Of a stretch of DNA of 64,000 nt, positions 9,814 through 20,085 are shown in pieces. This stretch comes from Massilia varians (GTDB taxonomy: Bacteria; Pseudomonadota; Gammaproteobacteria; Burkholderiales; Burkholderiaceae_D). A model generated the notes under the pieces. That model did not search any database. It was not told where the DNA came from and saw nothing but the letters and a program-made list of their open reading frames with translations. Numbering within the stretch: position 1 is the first letter of the stretch; every line of letters begins with the position of its first letter. The translations under genes were made by a program, and so were the position numbers. The stretch is from NCBI RefSeq assembly GCF_027923905.1, contig NZ_AP026966.1, forward strand, positions 1,117,001-1,181,000, in the 5' to 3' direction.

Positions 9814-10584
9814 TTAGAGATCGTAATCAATGATGAGCGGGGCGTGATCGCTGAACTTCTCATCCTTGTAGATCGACACCGACTTGGCGGTCGCCGCGAT
9901 GCCCGGGGTGGCCACGTGGTAGTCGATGCGCCAGCCCACGTTCTTGGCATAGGCTTGGCCGCGGTTGCTCCACCAGGTGTAATCGGCGGCATCGGGCGCC
10001 AGCTTGCGGTGCACGTCCACCAGGCCGATCTCGTCGAAGATGCGGGTCATCCAGGCGCGCTCTTCCGGCAGGAAGCCGGAATTCTTCTGGTTGCTCTTCC
10101 AGTTCTTGAGGTCGATTTCCTTGTGCGCGATGTTCCAGTCGCCACAGATCACGACTTCGCGGCCTTCCGCTTTCAGCTCCTGCAAGTGAGGCAGGAACAC
10201 CTCCATGAAGCGGAACTTGGCCAGCTGACGCTCCGGCGACGAGGAGCCGGACGGGCAATACACCGAGATCACGGTCAGGTTGCCGAAATCGCAGCGGGTG
10301 TAGCGGCCTTCGGCGTCGAATTCCATGCAGCCGAAGCCGATGCGCTTGTTGTCCGGCGCGACGCGGCTGTAGACGCCGGTGCCCGAATACCCCTTCTTCT
10401 CCGCGTAGTGGAAGTGGCCGTGGTAGCCGTGGGGCGCGAGGAATTCCTCGGTCATGTCGGCCTGTTGCGCCTTCAGTTCCTGCACGCAGATGAAATCGGC
10501 GGACTGGGTGGCGAGCCAGTTGAAGAAACCTTTCTTGTGGGCGGAACGGATACCGTTCAGGTTCGCGGAGATAATTCGTGGCAT
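9814..10584 (-). CDS. xth: Exodeoxyribonuclease III (AP endonuclease)
   Basis: A 256-residue enzyme of the exonuclease III/AP endonuclease family that cuts DNA at abasic sites in base-excision repair. It shows the N-terminal ISANLNGIRSA, the metal-binding glutamate in CVQELKAQ, the GDWNIAHKEIDL motif and the terminal SDHAPLI catalytic Asp-His motif. The ATG at 10584 (MPRII) was chosen; a TTG four codons earlier is in frame but unlikely. Divergent from pyrE with a 138-base gap. Confidence 0.95.
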   Translation of the reverse strand: MPRIISANLNGIRSAHKKGFFNWLATQSADFICVQELKAQQADMTEEFLAPHGYHGHFHYAEKKGYSGTGVYSRVAPDNKRIGFGCMEFDAEGRYTRCDFGNLTVISVYCPSGSSSPERQLAKFRFMEVFLPHLQELKAEGREVVICGDWNIAHKEIDLKNWKSNQKNSGFLPEERAWMTRIFDEIGLVDVHRKLAPDAADYTWWSNRGQAYAKNVGWRIDYHVATPGIAATAKSVSIYKDEKFSDHAPLIIDYDL

Positions 10585-10687
10585 GGATCTGGTCAAGGTA
10601 ACAATGCGGAGCGACGCGGCAGGGCGGCGCGGGAGCGCGACAGTGTAGCGTGTTTTGCCGGACGCCGGAATGGCCCGACAAGGACGT

Positions 10688-10693
10688 TACAAT
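10688..10693 (+). promoter_or_regulatory. Candidate -10 box for pyrE
   Basis: TACAAT lies 29 bases before the pyrE GTG start in the xth-pyrE divergent gap. A matching -35 is not evident, so the assignment is tentative. Confidence 0.35.
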
Positions 10694-10722
10694 ACGTGCT
10701 TTCGAAATTTTGGGAGAAGCAC

Positions 10723-11382
10723 GTGAGCGATCTGCGCCAGGAGTTTATTTCGTTTTCGGTGAAGGCCGAGGTATTGCGCTTCGGTGAATTCACCACCAAG
10801 GCCGGGCGCCAGTCGCCGTACTTCTTCAACGCCGGCCTGTTCCATGACGGCGCGACCCTGGGCCAGCTGGCCCAGTTCTACGCCCAGACCCTGCTCGATT
10901 CGGGCGTGCAGTTCGACATGCTGTTCGGCCCGGCCTACAAGGGCATCACCCTGGCCAGCGCGACCGCGGTGGCGCTGGCCGCCAAGGGCCGCAACACCTC
11001 CTTCGCCTACAACCGCAAGGAAGCCAAGGACCACGGCGAAGGCGGCACCATCGTCGGTGCCAAGCTGGCGGGGAAGGTCGTGATCATCGACGACGTGATC
11101 TCGGCGGGCACCTCGGTGCGCGAATCGGTCGACATGATCCGCGCCGCCGGCGCCGAACCGGCCGCCGTGCTGATCGCCCTGGACCGCATGGAGCGTTCCG
11201 GCAAGGACGGCGCGCTGTCCGAACATTCGGCGGTGCAGCAGGTGTCGAAGGAATTCGGCATCCCGGTGATCTCGATCGCCAACCTGGACGACCTGTTCAC
11301 CTATCTCTCGAACGCGGGCGGCGCCGAGCTGGGCGCGCACAAGGATGCGGTGGCGGCCTATCGCACGCGCTACGGCGTCTGA
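10723..11382 (+). CDS. pyrE: Orotate phosphoribosyltransferase
   Basis: A 219-residue enzyme that converts orotate and PRPP to orotidine 5'-phosphate in pyrimidine synthesis. The PRPP-binding motif VVIIDDVISAGTS lies around residues 119-131. The GTG at 10723 is the start: it follows a GGGAGAAG ribosome-binding site by five bases and gives the usual N-terminus SDLRQEFISFSVKAEVLRFGEF. Repeat R2 begins only five bases after the stop. Confidence 0.95.
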   Translation: MSDLRQEFISFSVKAEVLRFGEFTTKAGRQSPYFFNAGLFHDGATLGQLAQFYAQTLLDSGVQFDMLFGPAYKGITLASATAVALAAKGRNTSFAYNRKEAKDHGEGGTIVGAKLAGKVVIIDDVISAGTSVRESVDMIRAAGAEPAAVLIALDRMERSGKDGALSEHSAVQQVSKEFGIPVISIANLDDLFTYLSNAGGAELGAHKDAVAAYRTRYGV

Positions 11383-11387
11383 CATGC

Positions 11388-11562
11388 GTAGGGTGGGCGG
11401 CTCCATCCGGCACCATGCGTCACAATGGTAGGTGCGCCGCCCACGCGGTGATCGTTCGCAGCAAGATCATCCGGTGCGCGAGCGGAGCCGTTAGCAATCA
11501 CCGCGTGGGCGGCGTCGACGCCAAGAGCTGATCAGCACATTGGGGGGAGCCGCCCACCCTAC
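11388..11562. repeat. Palindromic intergenic repeat, copy R2 (full length)
   Basis: A 175-base element between the convergent pyrE and gatB genes. The outer arms are GTAGGGTGGGCGGCTCC and GGGGAGCCGCCCACCCTAC. The inner arms GCCGCCCACGCGGTGAT and ATCACCGCGTGGGCGGC are a perfect 17-base inverted pair. The element butts directly onto the gatB terminator. Confidence 0.88.
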
Positions 11563-11588
11563 AAAAAAACCGGAGCCGCAGCTCCGGT
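11563..11588 (-). terminator. Rho-independent terminator of gatCAB
   Basis: Read on the minus strand, a CCGGAGC/GCTCCGG stem (11570-11576 with 11581-11587) is followed by seven T residues, 24 bases past the gatB stop. Confidence 0.8.
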
Positions 11589-11612
11589 TTCCTGGTTGGC
11601 AGGCTTGAAAAC

Positions 11613-13073
11613 TCAGCCGGCCAGCTTCTTCTTCAGCAGATCGGTCACCTGGGCCGGATTGGCCTTGCCCTTCGAGGCCTTCATGGTCTGGCCGATCAGG
11701 GCATTGATCGCAGCTTCCTTGCCGGCGCGGTATTGCTCCACCGACTTGGCATTGGCCGCCAGCACCTCGTCGACGATTGCTTCCAGCGCGCCCGTGTCCG
11801 AGATCTGCTTCAGGCCCTTCTGCTCGATCACGGTGTCGGCCAGATTGGCGTCTTCCGATTGCGCTTCCCACATGGCGGCAAAGACTTCCTTGCCGGCCTT
11901 GTTCGAGATGGTGCCGTCGGCGATGCGCTTAAGCAAGAGGGCCAGTTGGGCGGCGCTCACCGGCGACTGGTCCAGCTCCACGCCTTCGCGGTTCAGGGTC
12001 GACGCGACGTCGCCCATCATCCAGTTGGCGGCGGCTTTCGCGTTCTCCTTGCCGGCCGCAAGCACCACGGCCTCGTAGTAGGTCGCCATCGCCTTGGACG
12101 AGGTCAGCACCAGGCTGTCGTATTCCGGCAGGCCGTATTCGCCGGTGAAGCGGGCGCGCAGGGCGCCCGGCAGTTCCGGCATGTCGGCTTTCACGCGCTC
12201 GATCCAGTCCTGGCCGATCACCAGGGGAGGCAGGTCCGGGTCCGGGAAGTAGCGGTAGTCCTGCGCGTCTTCCTTGGTGCGCATGGAGCGGGTTTCCTTC
12301 TTGTCCGGGTCCCACAGGCGGGTCGCCTGGATCACCTTGCCGCCATCCTCGATCAGCTCGATCTGGCGCCGCACTTCGTAATGGATCGCCTCTTCCATGA
12401 AGCGGAAGGAGTTCAGGTTCTTGATCTCGCAGCGGGTGCCGAATTCCTTCTGGCCCATCGGGCGCACCGAGACGTTGACGTCGCAGCGGAAGGAGCCTTC
12501 CTGCATGTTGCCGTCGCAGACGCCCAGCCACACGACCAGCGAGTGCAGGGCTTTGGCGTAGGCCACCGCTTCGGCGGCGCTGCGCATCTCCGGCTCGGAC
12601 ACGATCTCGAGCAGCGGGGTGCCGGCGCGGTTCAGGTCGATGCCGCTCATGCCGGCATAGTCCTCGTGCAGCGACTTGCCCGCATCCTCTTCCAGGTGGG
12701 CGCGGGTCAGGTTGACGGTCTTGGTCTCCAGCTTGCCGTCCTTCTCGTAGGCGAAGCTGATGGTGCCGCCCTGGACCACCGGGTCCTCGAACTGGCTGAT
12801 CTGGTAGCCCTTCGGCAGGTCAGGGTAGAAGTAGTTCTTGCGGGCGAACACCGACTGCGGGGCGATTTTCGCGCCCACGGCCAGGCCGAAGCGGATCGCG
12901 CGCTCGACGGCGCCGCGGTTCAGGACCGGCAGCACGCCCGGCAGCGCCAGGTCGACCGGGCTGGCCTGGGTGTTCGGCTCGGCGCCGAAGCGGATCGAGC
13001 TGCCGCTGAAGATTTTCGAATTGGTCGTGAGCTGCACGTGGTTCTCAAGACCGATGACGACTTCCCATTGCAT
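11613..13073 (-). CDS. gatB: Asp/Glu-tRNA(Asn/Gln) amidotransferase subunit B
   Basis: A 486-residue GatB, the tRNA-binding and kinase subunit of GatCAB, which converts misacylated Glu-tRNA(Gln) or Asp-tRNA(Asn) to the correct amide. The N-terminus [13 protein letters not shown] and the motif [14 protein letters not shown] around residue 80 are family hallmarks. The C-terminal 140 residues form the helical YqeY/GatB tail domain. Last gene of the minus-strand gatC-gatA-gatB set; a 76-base gap with a repeat fragment separates it from gatA. Confidence 0.96.
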   Translation of the reverse strand: MQWEVVIGLENHVQLTTNSKIFSGSSIRFGAEPNTQASPVDLALPGVLPVLNRGAVERAIRFGLAVGAKIAPQSVFARKNYFYPDLPKGYQISQFEDPVVQGGTISFAYEKDGKLETKTVNLTRAHLEEDAGKSLHEDYAGMSGIDLNRAGTPLLEIVSEPEMRSAAEAVAYAKALHSLVVWLGVCDGNMQEGSFRCDVNVSVRPMGQKEFGTRCEIKNLNSFRFMEEAIHYEVRRQIELIEDGGKVIQATRLWDPDKKETRSMRTKEDAQDYRYFPDPDLPPLVIGQDWIERVKADMPELPGALRARFTGEYGLPEYDSLVLTSSKAMATYYEAVVLAAGKENAKAAANWMMGDVASTLNREGVELDQSPVSAAQLALLLKRIADGTISNKAGKEVFAAMWEAQSEDANLADTVIEQKGLKQISDTGALEAIVDEVLAANAKSVEQYRAGKEAAINALIGQTMKASKGKANPAQVTDLLKKKLAG

Positions 13074-13112
13074 ATCTGTTCTCTCTTTATTCTGTGGCTG
13101 CGCTGGCGGTAG

Positions 13113-13146
13113 TTGAACGCGCGGACGGCGAAGCCGTCCACCCTAC
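13113..13146. repeat. Partial palindromic repeat, fragment R3
   Basis: A 34-base right-end fragment of the repeat family (TTGAACGCGCGG, then a GGACGGC/GCCGTCC hairpin, then ACCCTAC) inside the gatA-gatB gap. It therefore lies within the transcribed operon and would form a hairpin in the mRNA. Confidence 0.7.
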
Positions 13147-13149
13147 GAT

Positions 13150-14625
13150 TCAAACGCCTTCCGGGGTACGCTGGTGCCAGTCGGTCACTTGCTGGTACTG
13201 GTGCGCGATGTTCAGCAGCTTGGCTTCGTTGAAGTAGTTGCCAATGATCTGCAGGCCGACCGGACGCTTGGCGTTCTTTTCCCCCTGGCCGAAACCGACC
13301 GGGATCGACATGCCGGGCAGGCCCGCCAGGCTGGTCGACAGGGTGTAGATGTCGGCCAGGTAGTTCGCCACCGGGTCGTTCGCCTTCGAACCGAGATCCC
13401 AGGCCACCGTCGGCGCCACCGGGCCCATGATCACGTCGCACTTGTCGGCGAATGCGGCCTGGAAGTCGTCCGCGATCAGGCGGCGGATCTTCTGCGCCTG
13501 CACGTAGTAGGCGTCGTAGTAGCCGTGGCACAGTACGTAGGTGCCAACCATGATGCGGCGCTGGACCTCGCGCCCGAAGCCTTCGGCGCGGGTTTTGCGG
13601 TACATGTCCTGCAGATCCTTGTACTCGCTGGCGCGGTGGCCGTAGCGCACGCCGTCGAAGCGCGACAGGTTCGACGAGGCTTCGGCCGGGGCGATGATGT
13701 AATAGGTCGGGATCGACAGGGCGGTCTTGGGCAGCGAAATCTCGACCAGCGAGGCGCCCAGCTTGACGAATTCGTCCAGCGCGCCGCGCACCGCGGCTTC
13801 CACGTCGCTTGCCAGGCCTTCGCCGAAGTATTCCTTCGGCACGCCGATCCGCAGGCCGGTCAGGGGCTTGTTCAGGTCGCGGGTGTAGTCCTCGGCGACG
13901 TTGCCTTGCTCGACCGTCAGGCTGGTCGAATCGCGCTCGTCGAAACCGATCATGTCGTTCAGCAGCAGGGCGCAATCCTCGGCGGTCTGGGCGATCGGGC
14001 CGCCCTGGTCCAGCGAGGAAGCGAAGGCGATCATGCCGAAGCGCGACACGCGGCCGTAGGTCGGCTTGATGCCGGTGACGCCGCAGAAGGCGGCCGGCTG
14101 GCGGATCGAGCCGCCGGTGTCGGTGGCGGTGGCGGCCGGCGCCAGGCGCGCGGCGATCGCGGCGGCCGAGCCGCCCGAGGAGCCGCCCGGCACCGCCAGC
14201 GGATCCCAGGGATTCGTCACAGAGCCGAAGGCCGAGTTCTCGTTGGCCGAGCCCATCGCGAATTCGTCGAGGTTGACCTTGCCCAGGGTGACCATGCCGG
14301 CGCGGCCGAAGCGCTCGACCACGGTGGCGTCGAAGGGGCTTTCATAATTGGCCAGCATCTTCGAGCCGGCCGTTGTGCGCCAGCCACGGGTGACAAAGAT
14401 GTCCTTGTGGGCGATCGGCACGCCGGTCAGGGTGCCGGCCGAACCGTCGGCGATGCGGGCATCGGCGCTGGCGGCTTGCGCCAGGGTGCGTTCGCGGTCC
14501 AGGTGCAGGAAGGCGTTGTGGCTGCTCGCTTCGATGCGATCCAGGTAGTGCGTGGCGAGTTCGACGCTCGAGACCTGCTTCGATTGCAGGAGCGCGGACA
14601 GCTCTTTGATGGTCTTGTTGTGCAT
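13150..14625 (-). CDS. gatA: Asp/Glu-tRNA(Asn/Gln) amidotransferase subunit A
   Basis: A 491-residue amidase-signature protein, the glutaminase subunit of GatCAB that releases ammonia from glutamine. The catalytic Ser-cisSer-Lys set is recognisable: Lys in [12 protein letters not shown], the [13 protein letters not shown] loop, and the nucleophile serine in [14 protein letters not shown]. The ATG at 14625 ([13 protein letters not shown]) was chosen over upstream in-frame codons that overlap gatC. gatC lies 31 bases upstream. Confidence 0.96.
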   Translation of the reverse strand: MHNKTIKELSALLQSKQVSSVELATHYLDRIEASSHNAFLHLDRERTLAQAASADARIADGSAGTLTGVPIAHKDIFVTRGWRTTAGSKMLANYESPFDATVVERFGRAGMVTLGKVNLDEFAMGSANENSAFGSVTNPWDPLAVPGGSSGGSAAAIAARLAPAATATDTGGSIRQPAAFCGVTGIKPTYGRVSRFGMIAFASSLDQGGPIAQTAEDCALLLNDMIGFDERDSTSLTVEQGNVAEDYTRDLNKPLTGLRIGVPKEYFGEGLASDVEAAVRGALDEFVKLGASLVEISLPKTALSIPTYYIIAPAEASSNLSRFDGVRYGHRASEYKDLQDMYRKTRAEGFGREVQRRIMVGTYVLCHGYYDAYYVQAQKIRRLIADDFQAAFADKCDVIMGPVAPTVAWDLGSKANDPVANYLADIYTLSTSLAGLPGMSIPVGFGQGEKNAKRPVGLQIIGNYFNEAKLLNIAHQYQQVTDWHQRTPEGV

Positions 14626-14656
14626 TGCGTGTCTCTTGAGAAGCGGGTTGCGTGGA

Positions 14657-14956
14657 TTACTCGATGACCTTCGGCACCAGGTACAGGCCGTCCTGGGCCT
14701 TCGGCGCCGGCGCCTGGTAGTCCTCGCGGCGGTTCTCTTCGGTGACCACGTCGTCGCGCAGGCGCAGCGGCAGCGCCATGATGCTTGCCAAGGGCTGCGA
14801 CAAGGGGGCGACACCGGTCGTGTCCACCGCCTGCATCTGCTCGGCCAGGGCGAAGATGCCGTTCAGCTCGGCCAGCGCGGTTTCCGCGTGGGCATCAATC
14901 ATTTCGAGCTGGGCCAGGTTGGCGATGCGTTTTACGTCTGAAAGTGTCAGGGACAT
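14657..14956 (-). CDS. gatC: Asp/Glu-tRNA(Asn/Gln) amidotransferase subunit C
   Basis: A 99-residue GatC, the small subunit that wraps around GatA and GatB and stabilises the complex. The N-terminal [19 protein letters not shown] matches the family (helix recognised as V-x-x-IA-x-LA). The start at 14956 was selected because longer in-frame readings have no homologous character. First gene of the gat operon, divergent from mreB. Confidence 0.93.
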   Translation of the reverse strand: MSLTLSDVKRIANLAQLEMIDAHAETALAELNGIFALAEQMQAVDTTGVAPLSQPLASIMALPLRLRDDVVTEENRREDYQAPAPKAQDGLYLVPKVIE

Positions 14957-16313
<1,357 letters not shown>

Positions 16314-16346
16314 GAATACGGACACGGGCGGCGCCACGAGCGTTTC

Positions 16347-16388
16347 GGCGGGCAGGGCGCACGGCAGCATCGTGCGCCTCTGCCCGCC
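16347..16388 (+). other. Strong intercistronic hairpin between mreB and mreC
   Basis: The left arm GGCGGGCAGGGCGCACG (16347-16363) pairs with CGTGCGCCTCTGCCCGCC (16371-16388), leaving one bulged base and a 7-base loop. There is no T-run after it, so it is not a classical terminator. It lies 34 bases after the mreB stop and 47 before the mreC start. Confidence 0.75.
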
Positions 16389-16434
16389 TTGACGTTGGCC
16401 CGCCGCCCGCTCCAGACAGGACGCCAACCAGGAC

Positions 16435-17538
16435 ATGGAATACAGTCCTCCGCCGCTTTTCAAACAGGGTGCCCCGGCGCGGGTCAAGGCGATCGTCTTC
16501 GCCCTGATCTCGGTCGTGCTGCTGGTCGTCGATGCGCGCTACCAGACCCTGGCCTCGGTGCGGCAGGTGGCCGCCACCGTCCTCTATCCCATGCAGATGG
16601 CGGCCCTGATGCCGCGCGAGGCGCTCGGCAACATGGCTGGCTATTTCTCCGCGATTTCCTCGCTCCAGAAGGAAGTGGACGAGCTCAAGACCCAGCAGCT
16701 GGCGCAGTCGCGCCTGCTGCAGCAGGCCCAGCTCCAGATGGCCGAGAACGCGCAGTTGCGCCGCCTGCTGGATGCCAAGCAGCACCTGCCGCTCCAGGCG
16801 CAGATGACCGAGATCCTGTACGACGCGCGCGACCCGTCGACGCGCCGCATCGTGATCGACCGCGGCTCGCGCCATGACGTCGTGCCCGGCCTGCCGGTGA
16901 TCGACCATGCGGGCGTGGTCGGCCAGGTCACGCGGGTGTTCCCGTTCACCTCCGAGGTCACGCTCCTGACCGACCGCGACCAGGCGATTCCCGTGCAGGT
17001 GCTGCGCAGCGGCCTGCGCAGCGTGGCCTACGGCCGCGGCCAGTCCGGGCTGCTCGACCTGCGCTTCGTGGTGGCCAATGCCGACATCCAGGTCGGCGAC
17101 GTCCTGGTGACCTCGGGCCTGGACGGCATGTATCCGGCCGGCCTGGCGGTGGCCAAGGTGGTGCAGGTCGAAAGCGTGGCCGGCGGCACCTTCGGGCGCG
17201 TGGTCGGCCAGCCGCTGGGCGGCATCGACCGCAACCGCCAGCTCCTGGTCGTCATGTCGCAGTCGAACCTGCCGCCCAGGCCCGCCGCCGAGCCGAAGCC
17301 GGCCGCCACCACCGCGCGCCGCAAGCTGCCGCCCATGGCGCCGATCCCGGCGCCGCCGCTGGCGCCCGCGCCGCTGCCGCCGCAAGGCGTGCCCGCGCAG
17401 CCCGTCCCCGCGCAGTCCGCGCCCGGCGCGGGCGGGCCGGCCGCGGCGTCCGCGCCGGCGCGCACGCCGGTGGTCCAGTCCGCTGCCGCGCCCGCCGCGA
17501 TCAAGCAACCCAGTCCGGCCACCAGGGAGGGCCAATAA
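16435..17538 (+). CDS. mreC: Rod-shape-determining protein MreC
   Basis: A 367-residue MreC, a bitopic inner-membrane protein whose periplasmic part links MreB/MreD to the PBP2-RodA wall synthase. One transmembrane segment lies near residues 17-36, then a coiled coil around 75-110, then the beta-barrel domain to about 275. From about residue 280 the tail is rich in Pro and Ala with little other structure, which makes this protein longer than E. coli-type MreC. The stop overlaps the mreD ATG as TAATG. Confidence 0.95.
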   Translation: MEYSPPPLFKQGAPARVKAIVFALISVVLLVVDARYQTLASVRQVAATVLYPMQMAALMPREALGNMAGYFSAISSLQKEVDELKTQQLAQSRLLQQAQLQMAENAQLRRLLDAKQHLPLQAQMTEILYDARDPSTRRIVIDRGSRHDVVPGLPVIDHAGVVGQVTRVFPFTSEVTLLTDRDQAIPVQVLRSGLRSVAYGRGQSGLLDLRFVVANADIQVGDVLVTSGLDGMYPAGLAVAKVVQVESVAGGTFGRVVGQPLGGIDRNRQLLVVMSQSNLPPRPAAEPKPAATTARRKLPPMAPIPAPPLAPAPLPPQGVPAQPVPAQSAPGAGGPAAASAPARTPVVQSAAAPAAIKQPSPATREGQ

Positions 17539-18056
17539 TGCCCGGTAACCGTCCTCATTACATCCTGCTGCCCGTCAGCCCGCTGTTCATCACCTTCAGC
17601 CTGGTGTGCGCCTTCATGCTCAACCTGCTGCCGACCGGCCGCTGGGTCGGCGCGCCCGACTTCGTCGCGCTGGTGCTCGTGTTCTGGGGCATCCACCAGC
17701 CGCGCAAGGTGGGCATCGGGGTTGCCTTCGCCATGGGCCTCCTGATGGACGTGCACGACGCCAGCCTGCTGGGCGAGAATGCGCTGGCCTATACCTTGCT
17801 GTCCTACCTGGCCATCATGATCCACCGCCGCGTGCTGTGGTTCCGCCTGACGACCCAGGCCATGCACGTGCTGCCGCTGCTGCTGCTGGCGCAGGCGGTG
17901 CAGTTCTTCGTGCACTTCACCGCTTCGGGCCGTTTTCCCGGCGTGCTGTACTTCGCCGAGAGCGTCGTCGCCGTCGCCTTGTGGCCGGTGATCACCTGGC
18001 TGCTGCTGGCGCCGCAGCGCCGCGCGGTCGACCGCGACCATACCCGCCCGATCTGA
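17538..18056 (+). CDS. mreD: Rod-shape-determining protein MreD
   Basis: A 172-residue, strongly hydrophobic protein with about five membrane segments, matching MreD in length and position. It is a partner of MreC in the elongasome. The one-base overlap with mreC (TAATG) indicates coupled translation. The N-terminus includes RPHYILLPVSPLFITFSL and the central motif GLLMDVHDASLLGENAL, typical of the family. Confidence 0.93.
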   Translation: MPGNRPHYILLPVSPLFITFSLVCAFMLNLLPTGRWVGAPDFVALVLVFWGIHQPRKVGIGVAFAMGLLMDVHDASLLGENALAYTLLSYLAIMIHRRVLWFRLTTQAMHVLPLLLLAQAVQFFVHFTASGRFPGVLYFAESVVAVALWPVITWLLLAPQRRAVDRDHTRPI

Positions 18057-18081
18057 CCGACCGAACCGAGTTTTCTGCGCT

Positions 18082-20082
18082 GTGACCGAATTCAAGGACA
18101 ACGACCGCGAGATCCACCTGTTCCGCATGCGCCTCACGGCGCTGGCGGTGCTCGTCTTCATCTGCTTCGGCCTGCTGGTGGCGCGTTTCGTCTGGCTGCA
18201 GGTGCTGCGCCACGACCAGTTCGCGGCGCAGGCCGAGGGCAACCGCATCGCGCTGGTGCCCATCGTGCCCAACCGCGGCCTGATCGTCGACCGAAACGGC
18301 GTGGTCCTGGCGCGCAACTACTCGGCCTATACGCTCGAGATCACGCCGTCCAAGCTGCAGGCCAGCCTGGAATCGACCATCGACGAGCTGGCCAAGCTGG
18401 TCGAGATCGACGCGCGCGACCGGCGCCGCTTCAAGCGCCTGATGGAAGAGTCGCGCAGCTTCGCCAGCGTGCCGCTGCGCACCCGCCTGACCGACGACGA
18501 AGTGGCGCGCTTCACCGCGCAGCGCTTCCGCTTCCCGGGCGTGGAGGTGCAGGCGCGCCTGTTCCGCCAGTATCCGCTGGGCGAGACCGCCTCGCACGTG
18601 ATCGGCTACATCGGCCGCATCAACCAGAAGGAGCAGGCCCAGCTCGAGGAAGACGGCCTGGACGCCAACTACAACGGCACCGAGCACATCGGCAAGGAAG
18701 GGGTGGAGAAGAAGTACGAGAGCTACCTGCACGGCATCACCGGCTACGAGCAGGTCGAGCGCACCGCCGGCGGGCGCGCCGTCCGCACGCTGTCGCGCAC
18801 GCCGCCGACGCCGGGCAGCAACCTGATCCTGTCGATCGACATCGAGCTGCAAAAGGTGATCGAGGAAGCCTTCGGCGACCAGCGCGGCGCGCTGGTGGCG
18901 ATCGAACCCGCCACCGGCGACGTGCTGGCCTACGTGTCGCGCCCCGGCTTCGATCCGAACCTGTTCGTGGACGGCATCGACACCCAGAGCTGGAACGAGC
19001 TGAACACCTCGCTCGACCGCCCGCTGATGAACCGTCCGCTGTCCGGCGCCTATCCGCCGGGGTCGACCTTCAAGCCCTTCATGTCGCTGGCCGCGCTCGA
19101 GATGGGCTACCGCAAGCCGTCCGACGCGATCCGCGACGCCGGCTTCTACGTGCTGGGCGGGCACCGCTTCCGCGACGACAAGCCGGGCGGCCATGGCGTG
19201 GTCGACATGTACAAGTCGGTGGTGGAATCCTGCGACACCTATTATTACCAGCTCGGCAACGAGATGGGCATCGATAACATCTCGAACTTCATGAAGCAGT
19301 TCGGCTTCGGCGAACTGACCGGCATCGACCTCGAGCACGAGCGGACGGGCGTGCGGCCGTCCAAGGAGTGGAAGGCAAACCGCTTCAAGGGCCGCGCCGC
19401 CGGCAGGTGGCAGGGCGGCGACACCATCTCGATCTCGATCGGGCAGGGCTACAACAACTACACCATGATCCAGCTGGCGCACGCGGTCTCGACCCTGGCC
19501 AACAACGGCATCGTGATGAAGCCGCACCTGGTCAAGCTGATCGAGGACGGCGCCACCAAGCAGCGCACCCAGACCGTGCCGAAGGAAACCCGGCGCATCC
19601 CGCTCAAGCAGGAAAACATCGACTTCATCAAGCACACCATGGTGGGCGTGACCCAGGATCCGGGCGGCACCGGACGCCGCGTGTTCGCCAACGCCGGCTA
19701 CATCTCGGCCGGCAAGACCGGCACCGCGCAGGTGATCGGCCTGAAGGGCGGCAAGTACAACGCCAACGCGATCGACGAGCGCCACCGCGACAACGCGCTT
19801 TACGTCGCCTTTGCTCCGGCCGACAAGCCGACCATCGCGCTGGCGCTGATCGTCGAGAACGCCGGCTTCGGCGCCGCGGCTGCGGCCCCGATCGCGCGCA
19901 AGGCGCTCGACTACTACCTGCTGGGCAAGCGCCCGGCGCCGCCGGCCCCGAAGAATGCGCCGGCCCCGAAGGCCGCGCCGGCGCCGAAAGCCCCGGCGCC
20001 TGCGCCGGCCGCCGCGCCGGGCCCGGTCATCCAGGCCACCGCCGCGGGCACGCCCGGCGTCCCCGCCACACGAAAGGAATAA
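18082..20082 (+). CDS. mrdA: Penicillin-binding protein 2 (elongation transpeptidase)
   Basis: A 666-residue PBP2, the DD-transpeptidase of rod-shape elongation. It has one membrane anchor near residues 14-36, a dimerisation/pedestal domain, and the transpeptidase domain with active-site Ser328 in STFK, SCD in VVESCDTYYYQ, and KTGTAQ from Lys545. The final 50 residues are a Pro/Ala/Lys-rich tail that is probably disordered. The GTG at 18082 gives the usual short cytoplasmic N-terminus. rodA starts four bases after the stop. Confidence 0.96.
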   Translation: MTEFKDNDREIHLFRMRLTALAVLVFICFGLLVARFVWLQVLRHDQFAAQAEGNRIALVPIVPNRGLIVDRNGVVLARNYSAYTLEITPSKLQASLESTIDELAKLVEIDARDRRRFKRLMEESRSFASVPLRTRLTDDEVARFTAQRFRFPGVEVQARLFRQYPLGETASHVIGYIGRINQKEQAQLEEDGLDANYNGTEHIGKEGVEKKYESYLHGITGYEQVERTAGGRAVRTLSRTPPTPGSNLILSIDIELQKVIEEAFGDQRGALVAIEPATGDVLAYVSRPGFDPNLFVDGIDTQSWNELNTSLDRPLMNRPLSGAYPPGSTFKPFMSLAALEMGYRKPSDAIRDAGFYVLGGHRFRDDKPGGHGVVDMYKSVVESCDTYYYQLGNEMGIDNISNFMKQFGFGELTGIDLEHERTGVRPSKEWKANRFKGRAAGRWQGGDTISISIGQGYNNYTMIQLAHAVSTLANNGIVMKPHLVKLIEDGATKQRTQTVPKETRRIPLKQENIDFIKHTMVGVTQDPGGTGRRVFANAGYISAGKTGTAQVIGLKGGKYNANAIDERHRDNALYVAFAPADKPTIALALIVENAGFGAAAAAPIARKALDYYLLGKRPAPPAPKNAPAPKAAPAPKAPAPAPAAAPGPVIQATAAGTPGVPATRKE

Positions 20083-20085
20083 GCC

